From Pedobacter cryoconitis (lineage in GTDB: Bacteria > Bacteroidota > Bacteroidia > Sphingobacteriales > Sphingobacteriaceae): DNA of 64,000 bases. This document shows, piece after piece, positions 9,404-17,503 of this stretch. The translations under genes were made by a program, and so were the position numbers. How positions within the stretch are numbered: position 1 is the first letter of the stretch; every line of letters begins with the position of its first letter. The notes under the pieces are model-generated. The model saw nothing but the letters and a program-made list of their open reading frames with translations. It made no database searches and was not told the DNA's origin. The stretch spans positions 186,001 through 250,000 of the forward strand of contig NZ_QLLR01000002.1 in the NCBI RefSeq assembly GCF_003259615.1, written 5' to 3'.

Positions 9404-9791
9404 TGTTTGAACTTGGGTTATTCTAATTTTATGAGACGGAGAGCTTAAAGGCAGAATTCATCCATCTAAATCTCCGCAAAAATAGAAATCCGATTATTAT
9501 TTCCAGTATAGTTTTGAGCAATATAGAGATAATTATGGTAAGATGATTAAATTTTACATTCTGACAACTTTAAGAACATAGTCAGTTTTTAGGAAAAGAC
9601 CAAAAGCTGTTGGTTTCTTATGGTTATACATTTATATTCTATATGATTAAAATCATATTTTTTACACGTATATTAAGTTATTAATAAGATTTCAGGCTAT
9701 TGGCAGGAATAAAAAACTGCTGGTCGCCTTATTTGTTAACTTATCATCTTGCCAATTTAAGAACAGCAGGTATAACGAAAAAATTACGTCC
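9404..9791 (-). promoter_or_regulatory. 388-bp divergent spacer with a possible promoter for inositol-phosphate synthase
   Basis: This AT-rich spacer holds no convincing gene. On the minus strand, 9484-9477 reads TATTTTTG, matching the Bacteroidota -7 consensus TAnnTTTG, about 75 bp ahead of the inositol-phosphate synthase start. No clear TTTG -33 box lies at the right distance, so the promoter call is weak. No promoter could be placed for the VOC gene on the other side. Confidence 0.35.
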
Positions 9792-10166
9792 ATGAATAAT
9801 TATAAGGATCAACATACGACTCTCCCTTATCTGATGCTCGAAAATGCAATAGAATTTATTGAATTCGCCAAAATTGTTTTCAATGCGGAGATAAATTCGC
9901 TGAACATGGCGGAAGACAACAGAACAGTTTTATCTGCGGAAATTAAAGTCGGACATAGTATTTTACTTCTTTCGGAGGCGGCGGACAGGTATGGAAAGGC
10001 AGTGGGAAATCTTTTTATATATGTGGGGGATGCGGATGAAACGTTTCAACGGGCTATTTTTCACGGGGCTTCTGTGGTGAGTGAGGTAGCTGATATGGAT
10101 TATGGAAGATGTGGAGGTATCCAGGACCCTTTTGGGAATACCTGGTGGTTAACCTCCACGCCTTAA
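9792..10166 (+). CDS. VOC-family (glyoxalase/PhnB-like) protein
   Basis: This 124-residue protein of the vicinal-oxygen-chelate superfamily is PhnB-like. It shows the paired beta-alpha-beta-beta-beta pattern: LPYLMLENAIEFIEFAKIVFNAE at the start, and RCGGIQDPFGNTWWLTS at the end, where the family motif D-P-F-G-N-x-W is intact. The start ATG at 9792 is the first in frame. Substrate and metal use are unknown; such proteins include bleomycin-resistance and lactoylglutathione-lyase relatives. It converges with a DUF4136 gene with only 2 bp between stops. Confidence 0.85.
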   Translation: MNNYKDQHTTLPYLMLENAIEFIEFAKIVFNAEINSLNMAEDNRTVLSAEIKVGHSILLLSEAADRYGKAVGNLFIYVGDADETFQRAIFHGASVVSEVADMDYGRCGGIQDPFGNTWWLTSTP

Positions 10167-10168
10167 TT

Positions 10169-10756
10169 TTATTGGGGCAGTTTTTTGAAAATATTACTGA
10201 TAACATTGGGGATTTGATTGATTGCTTTTTCAGGGTTATCGACTTCTCCTTCTGCCCAGCCTCTCCAGATTACTTTAGATGATTTACGGTCGATAATATC
10301 AATCATGATACTGTTGGCTTTAATTCTTATACTTCTTTCTCTGTCGCCTACGTAAATTGGCAGCGGGTTATAGTAGGAGTAGTAATAAACCCTCCTGCCT
10401 CCGTAATAGGATACGCGTGGTAATATTCTTGATGGTGGGTTGTAATAAACGGGATCGGTGTAATCTTTTATTTCTTTATTGACAACCGCGGTATACCTGA
10501 GTAACAGGTCAGGGTTATCACTTTGCAGGTTAAAGCCTCTGTTTTTCATTTCCTGACTTGCGGATTCTACAATTTTATCGGTAGCTACGTCATTGTCGTA
10601 TATGGAGGTTGATTTTGATTTTCCTTCGGGAATCCAGGCGAAGGTTTTATATTTTGCGGGGTCAAGTGGTTTATGAGCGACCGCGTAATAGTTGTATGAG
10701 GAGCATCCTGAAAATTCAACGGCTGTAATAAACAGCATTAAAATTAGCTTTTTCAT
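10169..10756 (-). CDS. DUF4136 lipoprotein
   Basis: This is a 195-residue predicted lipoprotein. The frame opens at 10777, but the ATG at 10756 starts the signal peptide MKKLILMLFITAVEFSGCSS with a lipobox ending in Cys, so it is preferred. The mature part matches the DUF4136 pattern: a YKTFAWIP strand near the N terminus, a Tyr-rich central loop (YYGGRRVYYYSYYN), and IMIDIIDRKSSKVIWRGWAEGEV near the end. The function of DUF4136 is unknown; members are often envelope-stress or outer-membrane associated. It ends 2 bp from the VOC gene, tail to tail. Confidence 0.85.
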   Translation of the reverse strand: MKKLILMLFITAVEFSGCSSYNYYAVAHKPLDPAKYKTFAWIPEGKSKSTSIYDNDVATDKIVESASQEMKNRGFNLQSDNPDLLLRYTAVVNKEIKDYTDPVYYNPPSRILPRVSYYGGRRVYYYSYYNPLPIYVGDRERSIRIKANSIMIDIIDRKSSKVIWRGWAEGEVDNPEKAINQIPNVISNIFKKLPQ

Positions 10757-11078
10757 GTTCATATCATTTAATATCAAACAAATGTTATGTTTAGTGATAT
10801 GGACAGTGAAAAGGCGTTATAGTTTAATGTCATTTATTGCTACGGGCTCAGGGATTGGTGTATATTTTTTAGTACAGTTATTTTTGCAAATCTCAAATTA
10901 CTCCTAATAGTTTTAAATATTTTTTAATAGTGTTATAAGTAGCTGATTATCTGATAAATATATTTGATGTATTAATTTTTTATTTTTTAGGTCTGGTTTG
11001 CCGGAGTAATTGTTGCCAAGGCTAAATCGTAACAATAATGTTATTAAAATTTATTACCTATTTAATTGAAATCAGTTT
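10757..11078. other. 322-bp divergent intergenic region, no gene seen
   Basis: This AT-rich spacer lies between the divergent DUF4136 and DUF4397 lipoprotein genes. The plus-strand frame that crosses it overlaps the start of DUF4136 and has no coding character. It must hold both promoters, but no clear TTTG/TAnnTTTG pair was recognised. Confidence 0.5.
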
Positions 11079-11765
11079 ATGAAAACAAGTTCATTTTTAA
11101 AAAATTTAGTGAAGGGCGCAGCTATTTTATCTGTTGCTGTATTGGTAACTTCTTGTAAGAAAAACGATGTTGATAGTTCGGGATCGGCAAATGTTAAGGT
11201 GGTCAATGCTTCTCCAACTTCTCCAAATCAGGGTTTTTACCTGGCAAATAATGCTGTGGTAACTGGTGGGTTAGCTTTTGCAAATGCGTCGGCTTATATT
11301 TCTACTAATTCTGGTAATAACCTGGTTACTGAGTTTAGAAGTGATGGTTCTTCTACGGCTTTTGCTACGGGGAAATCGGATTTTAAAAACGGTTCTAGTT
11401 ATACTGTTTTTTTAGCCGGTGATGGGCAGTCTGCAAGGGTAAAGGTTTATGAGGATGACAGAAGTGCGCCGGTTAGCGGACAGGCGAAAGTAAGGTTCGT
11501 TCATTTGAGTGATGCGGCTCCGGCTAATATTGACATCAGACGTGCGTCTGGTGAAAATCTGGCGGCAAATCTTGGTCGTGATGTGGCTACGAATTTTGCA
11601 ACTATTGCGCCTGGGATTTTATCGCTGCAGGTTTATGGTGCGGGTCAGTCTACGAGTTTAGGGAATTTTGATTTAACAGCGCTTGTGGCGAATAAGATTT
11701 ACACGGTTTATATTACTGGATCTACTGCGAATTCAATTTCGGTTCGCCAGATTACGCAGGAGTAA
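11079..11765 (+). CDS. DUF4397 lipoprotein
   Basis: This 228-residue predicted lipoprotein has a signal peptide ending in VLVTSCKKN. The mature part has the DUF4397 pattern: NVKVVNASPTSPNQGFYL, then SSYTVFLAGDG, VRFVHLSDAAPANIDIRR, and a final NKIYTVYITG strand, suggesting two tandem beta-sandwich units. DUF4397 proteins are extracytoplasmic and common in Bacteroidota, with no known activity. The gene is followed directly by a 19-bp repeat tract and a long nested hairpin. Confidence 0.88.
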   Translation: MKTSSFLKNLVKGAAILSVAVLVTSCKKNDVDSSGSANVKVVNASPTSPNQGFYLANNAVVTGGLAFANASAYISTNSGNNLVTEFRSDGSSTAFATGKSDFKNGSSYTVFLAGDGQSARVKVYEDDRSAPVSGQAKVRFVHLSDAAPANIDIRRASGENLAANLGRDVATNFATIAPGILSLQVYGAGQSTSLGNFDLTALVANKIYTVYITGSTANSISVRQITQE

Positions 11766-11790
11766 TTTATTGTGTGTTTGATGGCATGAG

Positions 11791-11900
11791 TGTTTGTTAA
11801 GAGGAGAAGTGTTTGTTGAGAGCACATTTTTTAAAAGCATGAATGTTTGTTAAGAGCACAAATGTTTGTTAAGAGCATAGGTGTTTGTTAAGAGCACGAA
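11791..11900 (+). repeat. 19-bp imperfect tandem repeat
   Basis: The word TGTTTGTTAAGAGCA (or a close variant) starts at 11791, 11810, 11844, 11863 and 11882. Four steps are 19, 34, 19 and 19 bp; the 34-bp step carries a degenerate insert. The unit is not a multiple of three and lies in non-coding DNA after the DUF4397 stop. It looks like a slippage-generated minisatellite, although it could be transcribed as part of the 3' UTR. Confidence 0.8.
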
Positions 11901-11936
11901 TGTGGGTTCCTTCGAAGAAACTGACTTCGTGCTTTT

Positions 11937-12020
11937 AAATAAAACAGGCTAAGCTATTTCAAGTCGACGCCCGTCTGAAGGGACGGCCAATGTCTTGAAA
12001 TAGCTTAGCCTGTTTTATTT
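11937..12020. terminator. Long nested inverted repeat, probable bidirectional terminator
   Basis: Arms 11937-11963 and 11994-12020 are a perfect 27-bp inverted repeat. The 30-nt loop itself contains a second small hairpin (CCGTC...GACGG) bracketed by GAC...GTC. It lies between the convergent DUF4397 and TonB-receptor genes, with A/T-rich ends suited to termination both ways. The stem is far longer than termination requires, and its layout resembles the element at 62645-62733. Confidence 0.8.
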
Positions 12021-12054
12021 AAGATTGGTCTGGTGCTATAAGAATGCGAAAATC

Positions 12055-14364
12055 TTAGAAGAAGTACTTTAAGTTTAGTCCTGCATACCCGTTTCTTTTG
12101 GGCGAAGGGTTAAAGTAGGCTGGTTGCGCACCGCCGTAACCAATTGCATTTAATGATAGAATTGAGCTGTAGGATTCATTAAAAAGATTATCAATACCTC
12201 CGTAGATATTCACCTCGAATGCTTTTCCTAATTTTTTCTTATAGCCAGCTTTAAGCCCGACTACCTGATATGCAGCGTTATAGTCTGAGTTCTTATCATT
12301 TAATGGCATTTTATCATTGTAGTAATAATTCAGATAACCATATAATCCAAAACGAGTCTCCAGATCAAGGCCGGCACTGATCACCCATGGGGAAATCCCA
12401 GTTAGTGCATTTCCATTGTAGGACGCTGTTACTGCATTATTTGCATCCAGAATTTGATAGTCCTTGAATTTAAAAGCTGAATAGGTCAGGGCAACGAAAG
12501 GTCTTAGACTGGCTATTTCCTGGTTGTCTTCTGGTTTTAGAATTTGCCATGATAGGGCAAGCTCTGCTCCGTTATGGGTTGTTTTTCCGGAATTGTTATA
12601 AATGGTAATACCTTGTTGTACGGATTGCCCGATCAACTCCCCTTTCATGTCCATTTTAAATAGGGAAAGGTCATAGCTGAAACGTGAATTCAAGAGGTTC
12701 CCTTTGGCGTTGATTTCATAATTTATTGCTTTTTCTGCTTGTAGGGTTGGGTTGATCGAGCCGTCAACGTTCTTCACTTCTGAGCTGGATGGTGGAGAAA
12801 AACCGGTACTCACACTTCCATGTAAGCTTAGGGCTTCAGAAAAGTTATGACTGATGGCAATCCTTGGGGTAGCTTGTGGCTTAAAGTCCTTGATCCCGCT
12901 TTGTGCTGGCACGAGATAGTTTGAGACATCATATTTCAGACTGTTATAGCTTAGGCCTAAGGTAAGCAGGGTCTTTGGTCCTAGTTGTGTCTCGGATTGA
13001 TAAAATAAGGAGTATAGTGTATTACGGTAATCGATATTTCCATTGAGCGCACCTTCTGTCCCTTTGTTATTGACGTATTGCGTGCCTTTAGTCAGGCCTT
13101 CGTTAAATTCTGCACCTACGATAAATTTAGTTGGTAATTGGGAGAAACCAGGGTTATAGGTGAAGCTGGTCCTTCCGCCGTAACTTTGATAGTAGTTTCT
13201 CAGGTAGGCATAGGGTAAGGGGTGACTGAGGTCATAGGAATAGGTAAAGACACTGGTGCTGTTAGACAATTGATCATTGATTTGATATTGTTGTCCTAAG
13301 CCGACACGAGTCCAGGTTTGATAGCGTCCGGCTTGTTTATCAAGGTTACTTGCGTTGGCTTGCAGGGGATTTGCAGCCACCTGGTCTGCGGTTAGCGATC
13401 CTGGAATTTGTGAGTATTGTGTTGTTCTGTTGAGTAGCAGGGTAATGATGCGTTTGTCGCTTGGAAAAAGCTGGAAGTTACCGGACAGGAATCTGCGCAT
13501 GTCATTGCTGTGGTCCCTGTAGCCGTCATATTCCTGCCATCCGTAGGAAACATAACTGTTAATTTTATCTCCGCCGTTACGGTAAGTGGCCGCCAGTCTA
13601 TGTAGTCCGTAGCTTCCTGCCATGCCTGAGGCTTCCAGACTTTGTTCCTGGTAGGGTGAGCGCTGTAATTGAAAATTGATTACTCCACCGGTTCCTGCAC
13701 CATAAATGCTTGATGCGGGCCCCTTGATTACTTCGGCCCTGCCTATGCTGTTTACGTCCAGGGCTTCAATCCGGGTTGTTCCGTCGGCCTCAGTAATTGG
13801 AATATCATTGAGATAGACTTTGATGTTTCTTAGGCCGTAAGAGGATCTGACCCCGTTCCCGCGGATTGCTATTCTGGCTTCAGAGAGGGTACTTTGATCC
13901 ATTCTCACGCCGGGAATGGAGTTGAGGGCAGATTGAAAGGAAAGCCCGCTGCCACGGTTGAGGTCTGCACTGGTGATCATCCCTATAGAGCCTGCGGTTT
14001 CTTTTTTGGTACGGTTGCCGGCAAAACCTGTTACGCGTACTTCATTCAGGCTGGATTCATCGGCATCAAGCTGGATATTCAGACTTCCTTCTTTTTTGCT
14101 GTAATCGACTTCTTGTGGTTTGAATCCGACCAGGGTAAATTTATAGTGCTGGTCGGGGGTTGTATTTTCAATTTTAAAGTACCCGTTTTTATCGGATAGG
14201 GTCAGCAGTTTGTTATCGGATGTTTTAATACTTACACCGGCAAGGGCCTGCCTGGTTTGAGAGTCGTATATGGTACCTGTTATGGATATGGGGTTTTGCG
14301 CCTGAACATTCTGCTTAAAAAGGGCAAGGCAAGCCAATAGCAGCATTAGTCTGAAAAGTTTCAT
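12055..14364 (-). CDS. TonB-dependent outer-membrane receptor (FecA-like) with regulatory-like domain
   Basis: This 769-residue TonB-dependent transporter has a signal peptide (LLLACLALFKQNVQAQ), then a carboxypeptidase-regulatory-like beta-sandwich of about 85 residues (ITGTIYDSQTRQALAGVSI). The plug domain includes the short NEVRVTGFAG box, SALNSIPGVRMDQ, and VIKGPASSIYGAGTGGVINF. The remainder is a 22-strand barrel ending in an aromatic residue (Phe). The plug resembles siderophore/ferric-citrate receptors rather than SusC proteins, and no SusD gene is adjacent. Energy would come from TonB-ExbBD. A small Cys-containing secreted protein lies upstream on the same strand; the ligand is unknown, with a metal or metal chelate likely. 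Confidence 0.9.
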   Translation of the reverse strand: MKLFRLMLLLACLALFKQNVQAQNPISITGTIYDSQTRQALAGVSIKTSDNKLLTLSDKNGYFKIENTTPDQHYKFTLVGFKPQEVDYSKKEGSLNIQLDADESSLNEVRVTGFAGNRTKKETAGSIGMITSADLNRGSGLSFQSALNSIPGVRMDQSTLSEARIAIRGNGVRSSYGLRNIKVYLNDIPITEADGTTRIEALDVNSIGRAEVIKGPASSIYGAGTGGVINFQLQRSPYQEQSLEASGMAGSYGLHRLAATYRNGGDKINSYVSYGWQEYDGYRDHSNDMRRFLSGNFQLFPSDKRIITLLLNRTTQYSQIPGSLTADQVAANPLQANASNLDKQAGRYQTWTRVGLGQQYQINDQLSNSTSVFTYSYDLSHPLPYAYLRNYYQSYGGRTSFTYNPGFSQLPTKFIVGAEFNEGLTKGTQYVNNKGTEGALNGNIDYRNTLYSLFYQSETQLGPKTLLTLGLSYNSLKYDVSNYLVPAQSGIKDFKPQATPRIAISHNFSEALSLHGSVSTGFSPPSSSEVKNVDGSINPTLQAEKAINYEINAKGNLLNSRFSYDLSLFKMDMKGELIGQSVQQGITIYNNSGKTTHNGAELALSWQILKPEDNQEIASLRPFVALTYSAFKFKDYQILDANNAVTASYNGNALTGISPWVISAGLDLETRFGLYGYLNYYYNDKMPLNDKNSDYNAAYQVVGLKAGYKKKLGKAFEVNIYGGIDNLFNESYSSILSLNAIGYGGAQPAYFNPSPKRNGYAGLNLKYFF

Positions 14365-14412
14365 TAATTGGGAAATTATAATTCATATAAATATTGCCCG
14401 TATCAATATGCT

Positions 14413-14552
14413 CCTTCGCTATAATTTGAAATTATAGTTATCTCATTATAGCGTTATAGCGTTATAACATTATAATTATATAATGCCATAATGTTAAGCG
14501 TCATAATGTTAAACGCTATAGTGATAATGTTGTAACACTATGTGCTCGAAGG
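14413..14552. repeat. AT-rich imperfect fold-back region
   Basis: The spacer ahead of the TonB receptor is packed with related short words. 14419-14437 is a palindrome (CTATAATTTGAAATTATAG), the word ATAATGTTAA(G/A)CG appears twice, and tracts of ATTATAGCGTTATA are mirrored downstream by AACGCTATA. The outermost words CCTTCG and CGAAGG are also complementary. Together they could fold into one long, imperfect hairpin. It may be a degenerate MITE-like element or a regulatory region for the receptor. Confidence 0.5.
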
Positions 14553-14631
14553 ATGTACTGATCGGAATGTCATACCGGTTCCCTGGATTTCTCTTTGAAA
14601 TCATCGGGGTTTCGGTTCAATAAGAATAGAG

Positions 14632-15000
14632 TTATAGACGGGGCGGCTGAAAGATGTCAGCGGCGTAGGCTGGCAGACGGAAAGGTAATTCTTCCTGGTA
14701 CTCCGGCATCACAAGGGTGGTGTCAGGATTAAAAGATAGTTTTTCAACGACTACACCCAGTTGGTGCATACCCCTTTGGGTTTCGCGTTCTCTGCTTTTT
14801 TCCTTTTGCTCGGCTTGTTTTAGTTTACGCATCAGGTAACATTTACCGTTGCAGTGCATTTGCGGCTTATCGCGGTTAATACAGAGTTTGGAGACGATAT
14901 AGTTCTCGTTCAGCTCAAACCCTGCCTGCACAAAGACCTGGCTAAAGTTAGCGGTCAGTGTGGTTAGAATCAGCAGATGTACAAGAATGCTTCTGAACAT
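14632..15000 (-). CDS. Small secreted Cys-containing protein (HCNGKCY motif), unknown function
   Basis: This 122-residue protein has an N-terminal hydrophobic segment (ILVHLLILTTLTANFSQVFVQA) that looks like a signal peptide or membrane anchor. The distinctive part is KLCINRDKPQMHCNGKCYLMRKL, where three Cys and one His sit within 16 residues, followed by a highly charged helix (KQAEQKEKSRERETQR). The Cys/His cluster suggests metal binding, but this is inference. It lies 267 bp upstream of the TonB receptor on the same strand, which suggests a metal-uptake pair. I do not recognise a named family with certainty. Confidence 0.7.
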   Translation of the reverse strand: MFRSILVHLLILTTLTANFSQVFVQAGFELNENYIVSKLCINRDKPQMHCNGKCYLMRKLKQAEQKEKSRERETQRGMHQLGVVVEKLSFNPDTTLVMPEYQEELPFRLPAYAADIFQPPRL

Positions 15001-15053
15001 TTTGCAAATATAGAAATCTTGGGGGCTGTTTAGAGCTTCTGCTGCAAAATATC

Positions 15054-15839
15054 TCAGGAACTGATGGAACGGTCAAGGTGAACATAACCTCCGTCAACAT
15101 AAAGGAGCTGGCCCGTGGTATGACTTGAGCGTGGGGAAAGCAGGAATACGACGGTATTTGCAACCTCTTGGGCGGTGGTCATGCGCTGTTCAAAGGGGAT
15201 TTTAGCGGTAATGTCTTTTAGCTTTTTTTCGGGCTCAGGCAGTGTGCTGATCCAGGTTTGATATAAGGGGGTGTAGCATTCTGCTACAATTACTGCGTTT
15301 ACACGGATACTGTAAGGCAATAGTTCCACAGCCCATTCTCTGGTGAGTGCGTTTCTTGCGCCGTTGGATGCGGCATAGGCCGAGGTTCCACCCTGCCCTG
15401 TATCGGCCACTTTTGAACCGATGTTTACAATTGAGCCTTTGCTTTTCTTCAGGTAAGGGAGTGCATGATGGGCCATCAGGTAATAGTGGATTACATTTTT
15501 ATGCAGACTGGCCACAAAATCCTCATAGTTCCCGCTCTCCAGCCCTACCCCATCATTCACTCCGGCATTATTCACCAAACCGTCTATCCGGCCAAAGATC
15601 TGGATAATGGTATGGATGGCCTGTTCTGCAATTAGTGGATCTGTCAGTTCTGCAACGACCTGGAAGGCTTGTTTTCCTTCGCTGGTAATTTCATTGACGA
15701 GCTTCAGGTTATCGGCTTCTTTCCTGCCGATGATGATGGGAATTGCACCTTCATTTGCCAATTGACGAACGATTGCTTCGCCAATACCTTTTGCGCCGCC
15801 GGTAACAATGACTATTTTATCTTTTAATTGCAGATCCAT
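15054..15839 (-). CDS. SDR-family dehydrogenase, likely L-fucose (6-deoxyhexose) dehydrogenase
   Basis: This 261-residue classical short-chain dehydrogenase has the NAD(P)-binding TGGAKGIGEA, NNAG (LVNNAGVND), and catalytic Ser-Tyr-Lys positions read as GSKVAD and YAASNGA. The canonical YxxxK lysine is replaced by Asn (Y-A-A-S-N), a departure worth checking. The C terminus carries GQLLYVDGGYVHLDR. It is the last gene of the 6-deoxyhexose oxidation operon, 18 bp behind the FAH-family gene. By analogy with non-phosphorylating L-fucose pathways it would oxidise the sugar to its lactone. The substrate is inferred only from the neighbours. Confidence 0.75.
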   Translation of the reverse strand: MDLQLKDKIVIVTGGAKGIGEAIVRQLANEGAIPIIIGRKEADNLKLVNEITSEGKQAFQVVAELTDPLIAEQAIHTIIQIFGRIDGLVNNAGVNDGVGLESGNYEDFVASLHKNVIHYYLMAHHALPYLKKSKGSIVNIGSKVADTGQGGTSAYAASNGARNALTREWAVELLPYSIRVNAVIVAECYTPLYQTWISTLPEPEKKLKDITAKIPFEQRMTTAQEVANTVVFLLSPRSSHTTGQLLYVDGGYVHLDRSISS

Positions 15840-15857
15840 ATTGTTTAGTAAATGATA

Positions 15858-16721
15858 TTAATTTTTGTTTTTGACGTAGGCTTTAACTTCTTGTCTGGAG
15901 GTTCCAAGGCCATCTATACCGAGTTCTACGACATCACCTGCTTTCAGGTAAATTGGCGGGTTAAATCCAAGTCCGACTCCGGCAGGCGTTCCTGTAGAAA
16001 TAACGTCTCCGGGAAGCAGGGTCATAAACTGGCTTACGTAAGCGATGACGAACGGAATGTTAAAGATAAAGTTGGAGGTGTTGCCGTCCTGCATCATTTT
16101 GTCGTTTACTTTCAGCCACAAGCGCAATTTGTTGAGGTCACCCAATTCATCTGGGGTCGCCAAAAAAGGGCCCAAGGGGGCAAATGTATCACAGCCTTTG
16201 CCTTTATCCCAGGTTCCGTTCCGCTCAATTTGAAATTCACGTTCGGAAACATCATTGTGTAAGGTATAGCCTGCAACGTAGTCCAGGGCCTCAGCTTCTT
16301 CAACGTAGGATGCTTTTTTACCAATGATCACCGCGAGCTCAACTTCCCAGTCTGTTTTTACGGAGTTTTTAGGGGTAATGATTGCATCGTTTGGCCCGGC
16401 CAGTGCTGTAGTCGATTTCATGAAAATGATAGGTTCAACTGGCAGCGCGGCATTGGTTTCTTTAGCGTGGTCCGCGTAATTTAATCCTATACATATAATT
16501 TTAGAGGGCCGCGCAATGGGTGAGCCCAAGCGTTCTGAGCCTGGAATTTCAATTAGTTTGCCTGCATTTGCTTTGACAAATTCGGCTAGTCTGGCCAGCC
16601 CGTTATTCTCAAAAAAAGCTTCATTGTAATCGCCTCCGAAAGCAGAGGTGTCATATTTAATGGCATTGATAATCACGCCTGTCTTTTCCCGGCCGGCTTC
16701 GCCCCATCTTATTAATTTCAT
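15858..16721 (-). CDS. Fumarylacetoacetate-hydrolase-family enzyme, likely 2,4-diketo-3-deoxy-L-fuconate hydrolase
   Basis: This 287-residue enzyme of the FAH superfamily has the family core GLNYADHA, EVELAVIIGKKA with metal-ligand acidic residues, GYTLHNDVSERE and PGDVISTGTPAGVG. FAH-family members of this length cleave C-C bonds of diketo acids using a divalent metal. In 6-deoxyhexose pathways the family splits 2,4-diketo-3-deoxy-L-fuconate into pyruvate and L-lactate, and the neighbouring dehydrogenase, dehydratase and mutarotase genes fit that role. Gaps of 9 bp upstream and 18 bp downstream support a single operon. Confidence 0.85.
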   Translation of the reverse strand: MKLIRWGEAGREKTGVIINAIKYDTSAFGGDYNEAFFENNGLARLAEFVKANAGKLIEIPGSERLGSPIARPSKIICIGLNYADHAKETNAALPVEPIIFMKSTTALAGPNDAIITPKNSVKTDWEVELAVIIGKKASYVEEAEALDYVAGYTLHNDVSEREFQIERNGTWDKGKGCDTFAPLGPFLATPDELGDLNKLRLWLKVNDKMMQDGNTSNFIFNIPFVIAYVSQFMTLLPGDVISTGTPAGVGLGFNPPIYLKAGDVVELGIDGLGTSRQEVKAYVKNKN

Positions 16722-16730
16722 AAATGATCT

Positions 16731-17495
16731 TTAGTTGTTAAGTTTTATAAATCCTCCGTCAATAGGGTAATCATTTCCGGTAATAAATCCGGATTCTTCT
16801 GCGCACAGGTATAAAGCCAGCGCAGCTACTTCTTCGGGTTTGCCCATTCTTCCGATAGGCTGGCTTTTAGATAATTTTTCAAATACTTCTTCTTCCTGTC
16901 CGGCATAATTCTTTGAGATAAAGCCGTCTACAAAGGGTGTATGAACTCTTGCCGGGGAAATACTGTTGCATCGGATACCGTCTTCCAGGTAATCACGCGC
17001 CACAGACATAGTCATGGCATAAATCGCCCCTTTACTCATGGAATAGGCAAAACGATCGGTGATACCCACTACGGCAGCTATCGAGGCCATATTCAAAATC
17101 ACCGGGCTTTTACTTTCTTTGAGTAAGGGAATAGCTGCGAATAAAGCGTTGTAGGCTCCTTTCACATTTACGGCAAATACCTTATCAAAGTCTACTTCGC
17201 TTGTGGTACCGGCCTTTCCGATGTGGGCTATACCTGCGTTATTCACCAGGATGTCTACTGAACCAATCTGATGAAATATATCAAGGACGTGGTTTTGATT
17301 ACTCACATCACAGCTGTGACCACGGGCCTGCCCTTTATTTTGCTGGATTTCAATAACAGTTTCTTCTGCTGCTTCTGCGTTGAGTTCGATAATATGTACA
17401 GTTGCACCTTGTTTGGCGAACAGTATAGCGATAGCTTTTCCTATCCCACTTCCTCCTCCGGTAATAACGGCTATTTTTCCTTCTAGACTAAACAT
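16731..17495 (-). CDS. SDR-family oxidoreductase, likely 2-keto-3-deoxy-L-fuconate dehydrogenase
   Basis: This 254-residue short-chain dehydrogenase has the dinucleotide motif TGGGSGIGKA, VNNAGIAHIG, the catalytic Ser in NMASIAAV and YSMSK as the YxxxK pair, then PIDGGF near the end. All catalytic residues are present, unlike in the other SDR of this operon. In the fucose-type pathway it would oxidise C4 of 2-keto-3-deoxy-L-fuconate before the FAH-family cleavage. It lies 8 bp behind the UxaA-family dehydratase. Confidence 0.82.
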   Translation of the reverse strand: MFSLEGKIAVITGGGSGIGKAIAILFAKQGATVHIIELNAEAAEETVIEIQQNKGQARGHSCDVSNQNHVLDIFHQIGSVDILVNNAGIAHIGKAGTTSEVDFDKVFAVNVKGAYNALFAAIPLLKESKSPVILNMASIAAVVGITDRFAYSMSKGAIYAMTMSVARDYLEDGIRCNSISPARVHTPFVDGFISKNYAGQEEEVFEKLSKSQPIGRMGKPEEVAALALYLCAEESGFITGNDYPIDGGFIKLNN

Positions 17496-17503
17496 ATATT
17501 AAA

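Noticed and set aside
14948..15163. Minus-strand 71-residue frame between the Cys-rich protein and SDR
   Set aside because: Overlaps the ends of both real genes in another frame.
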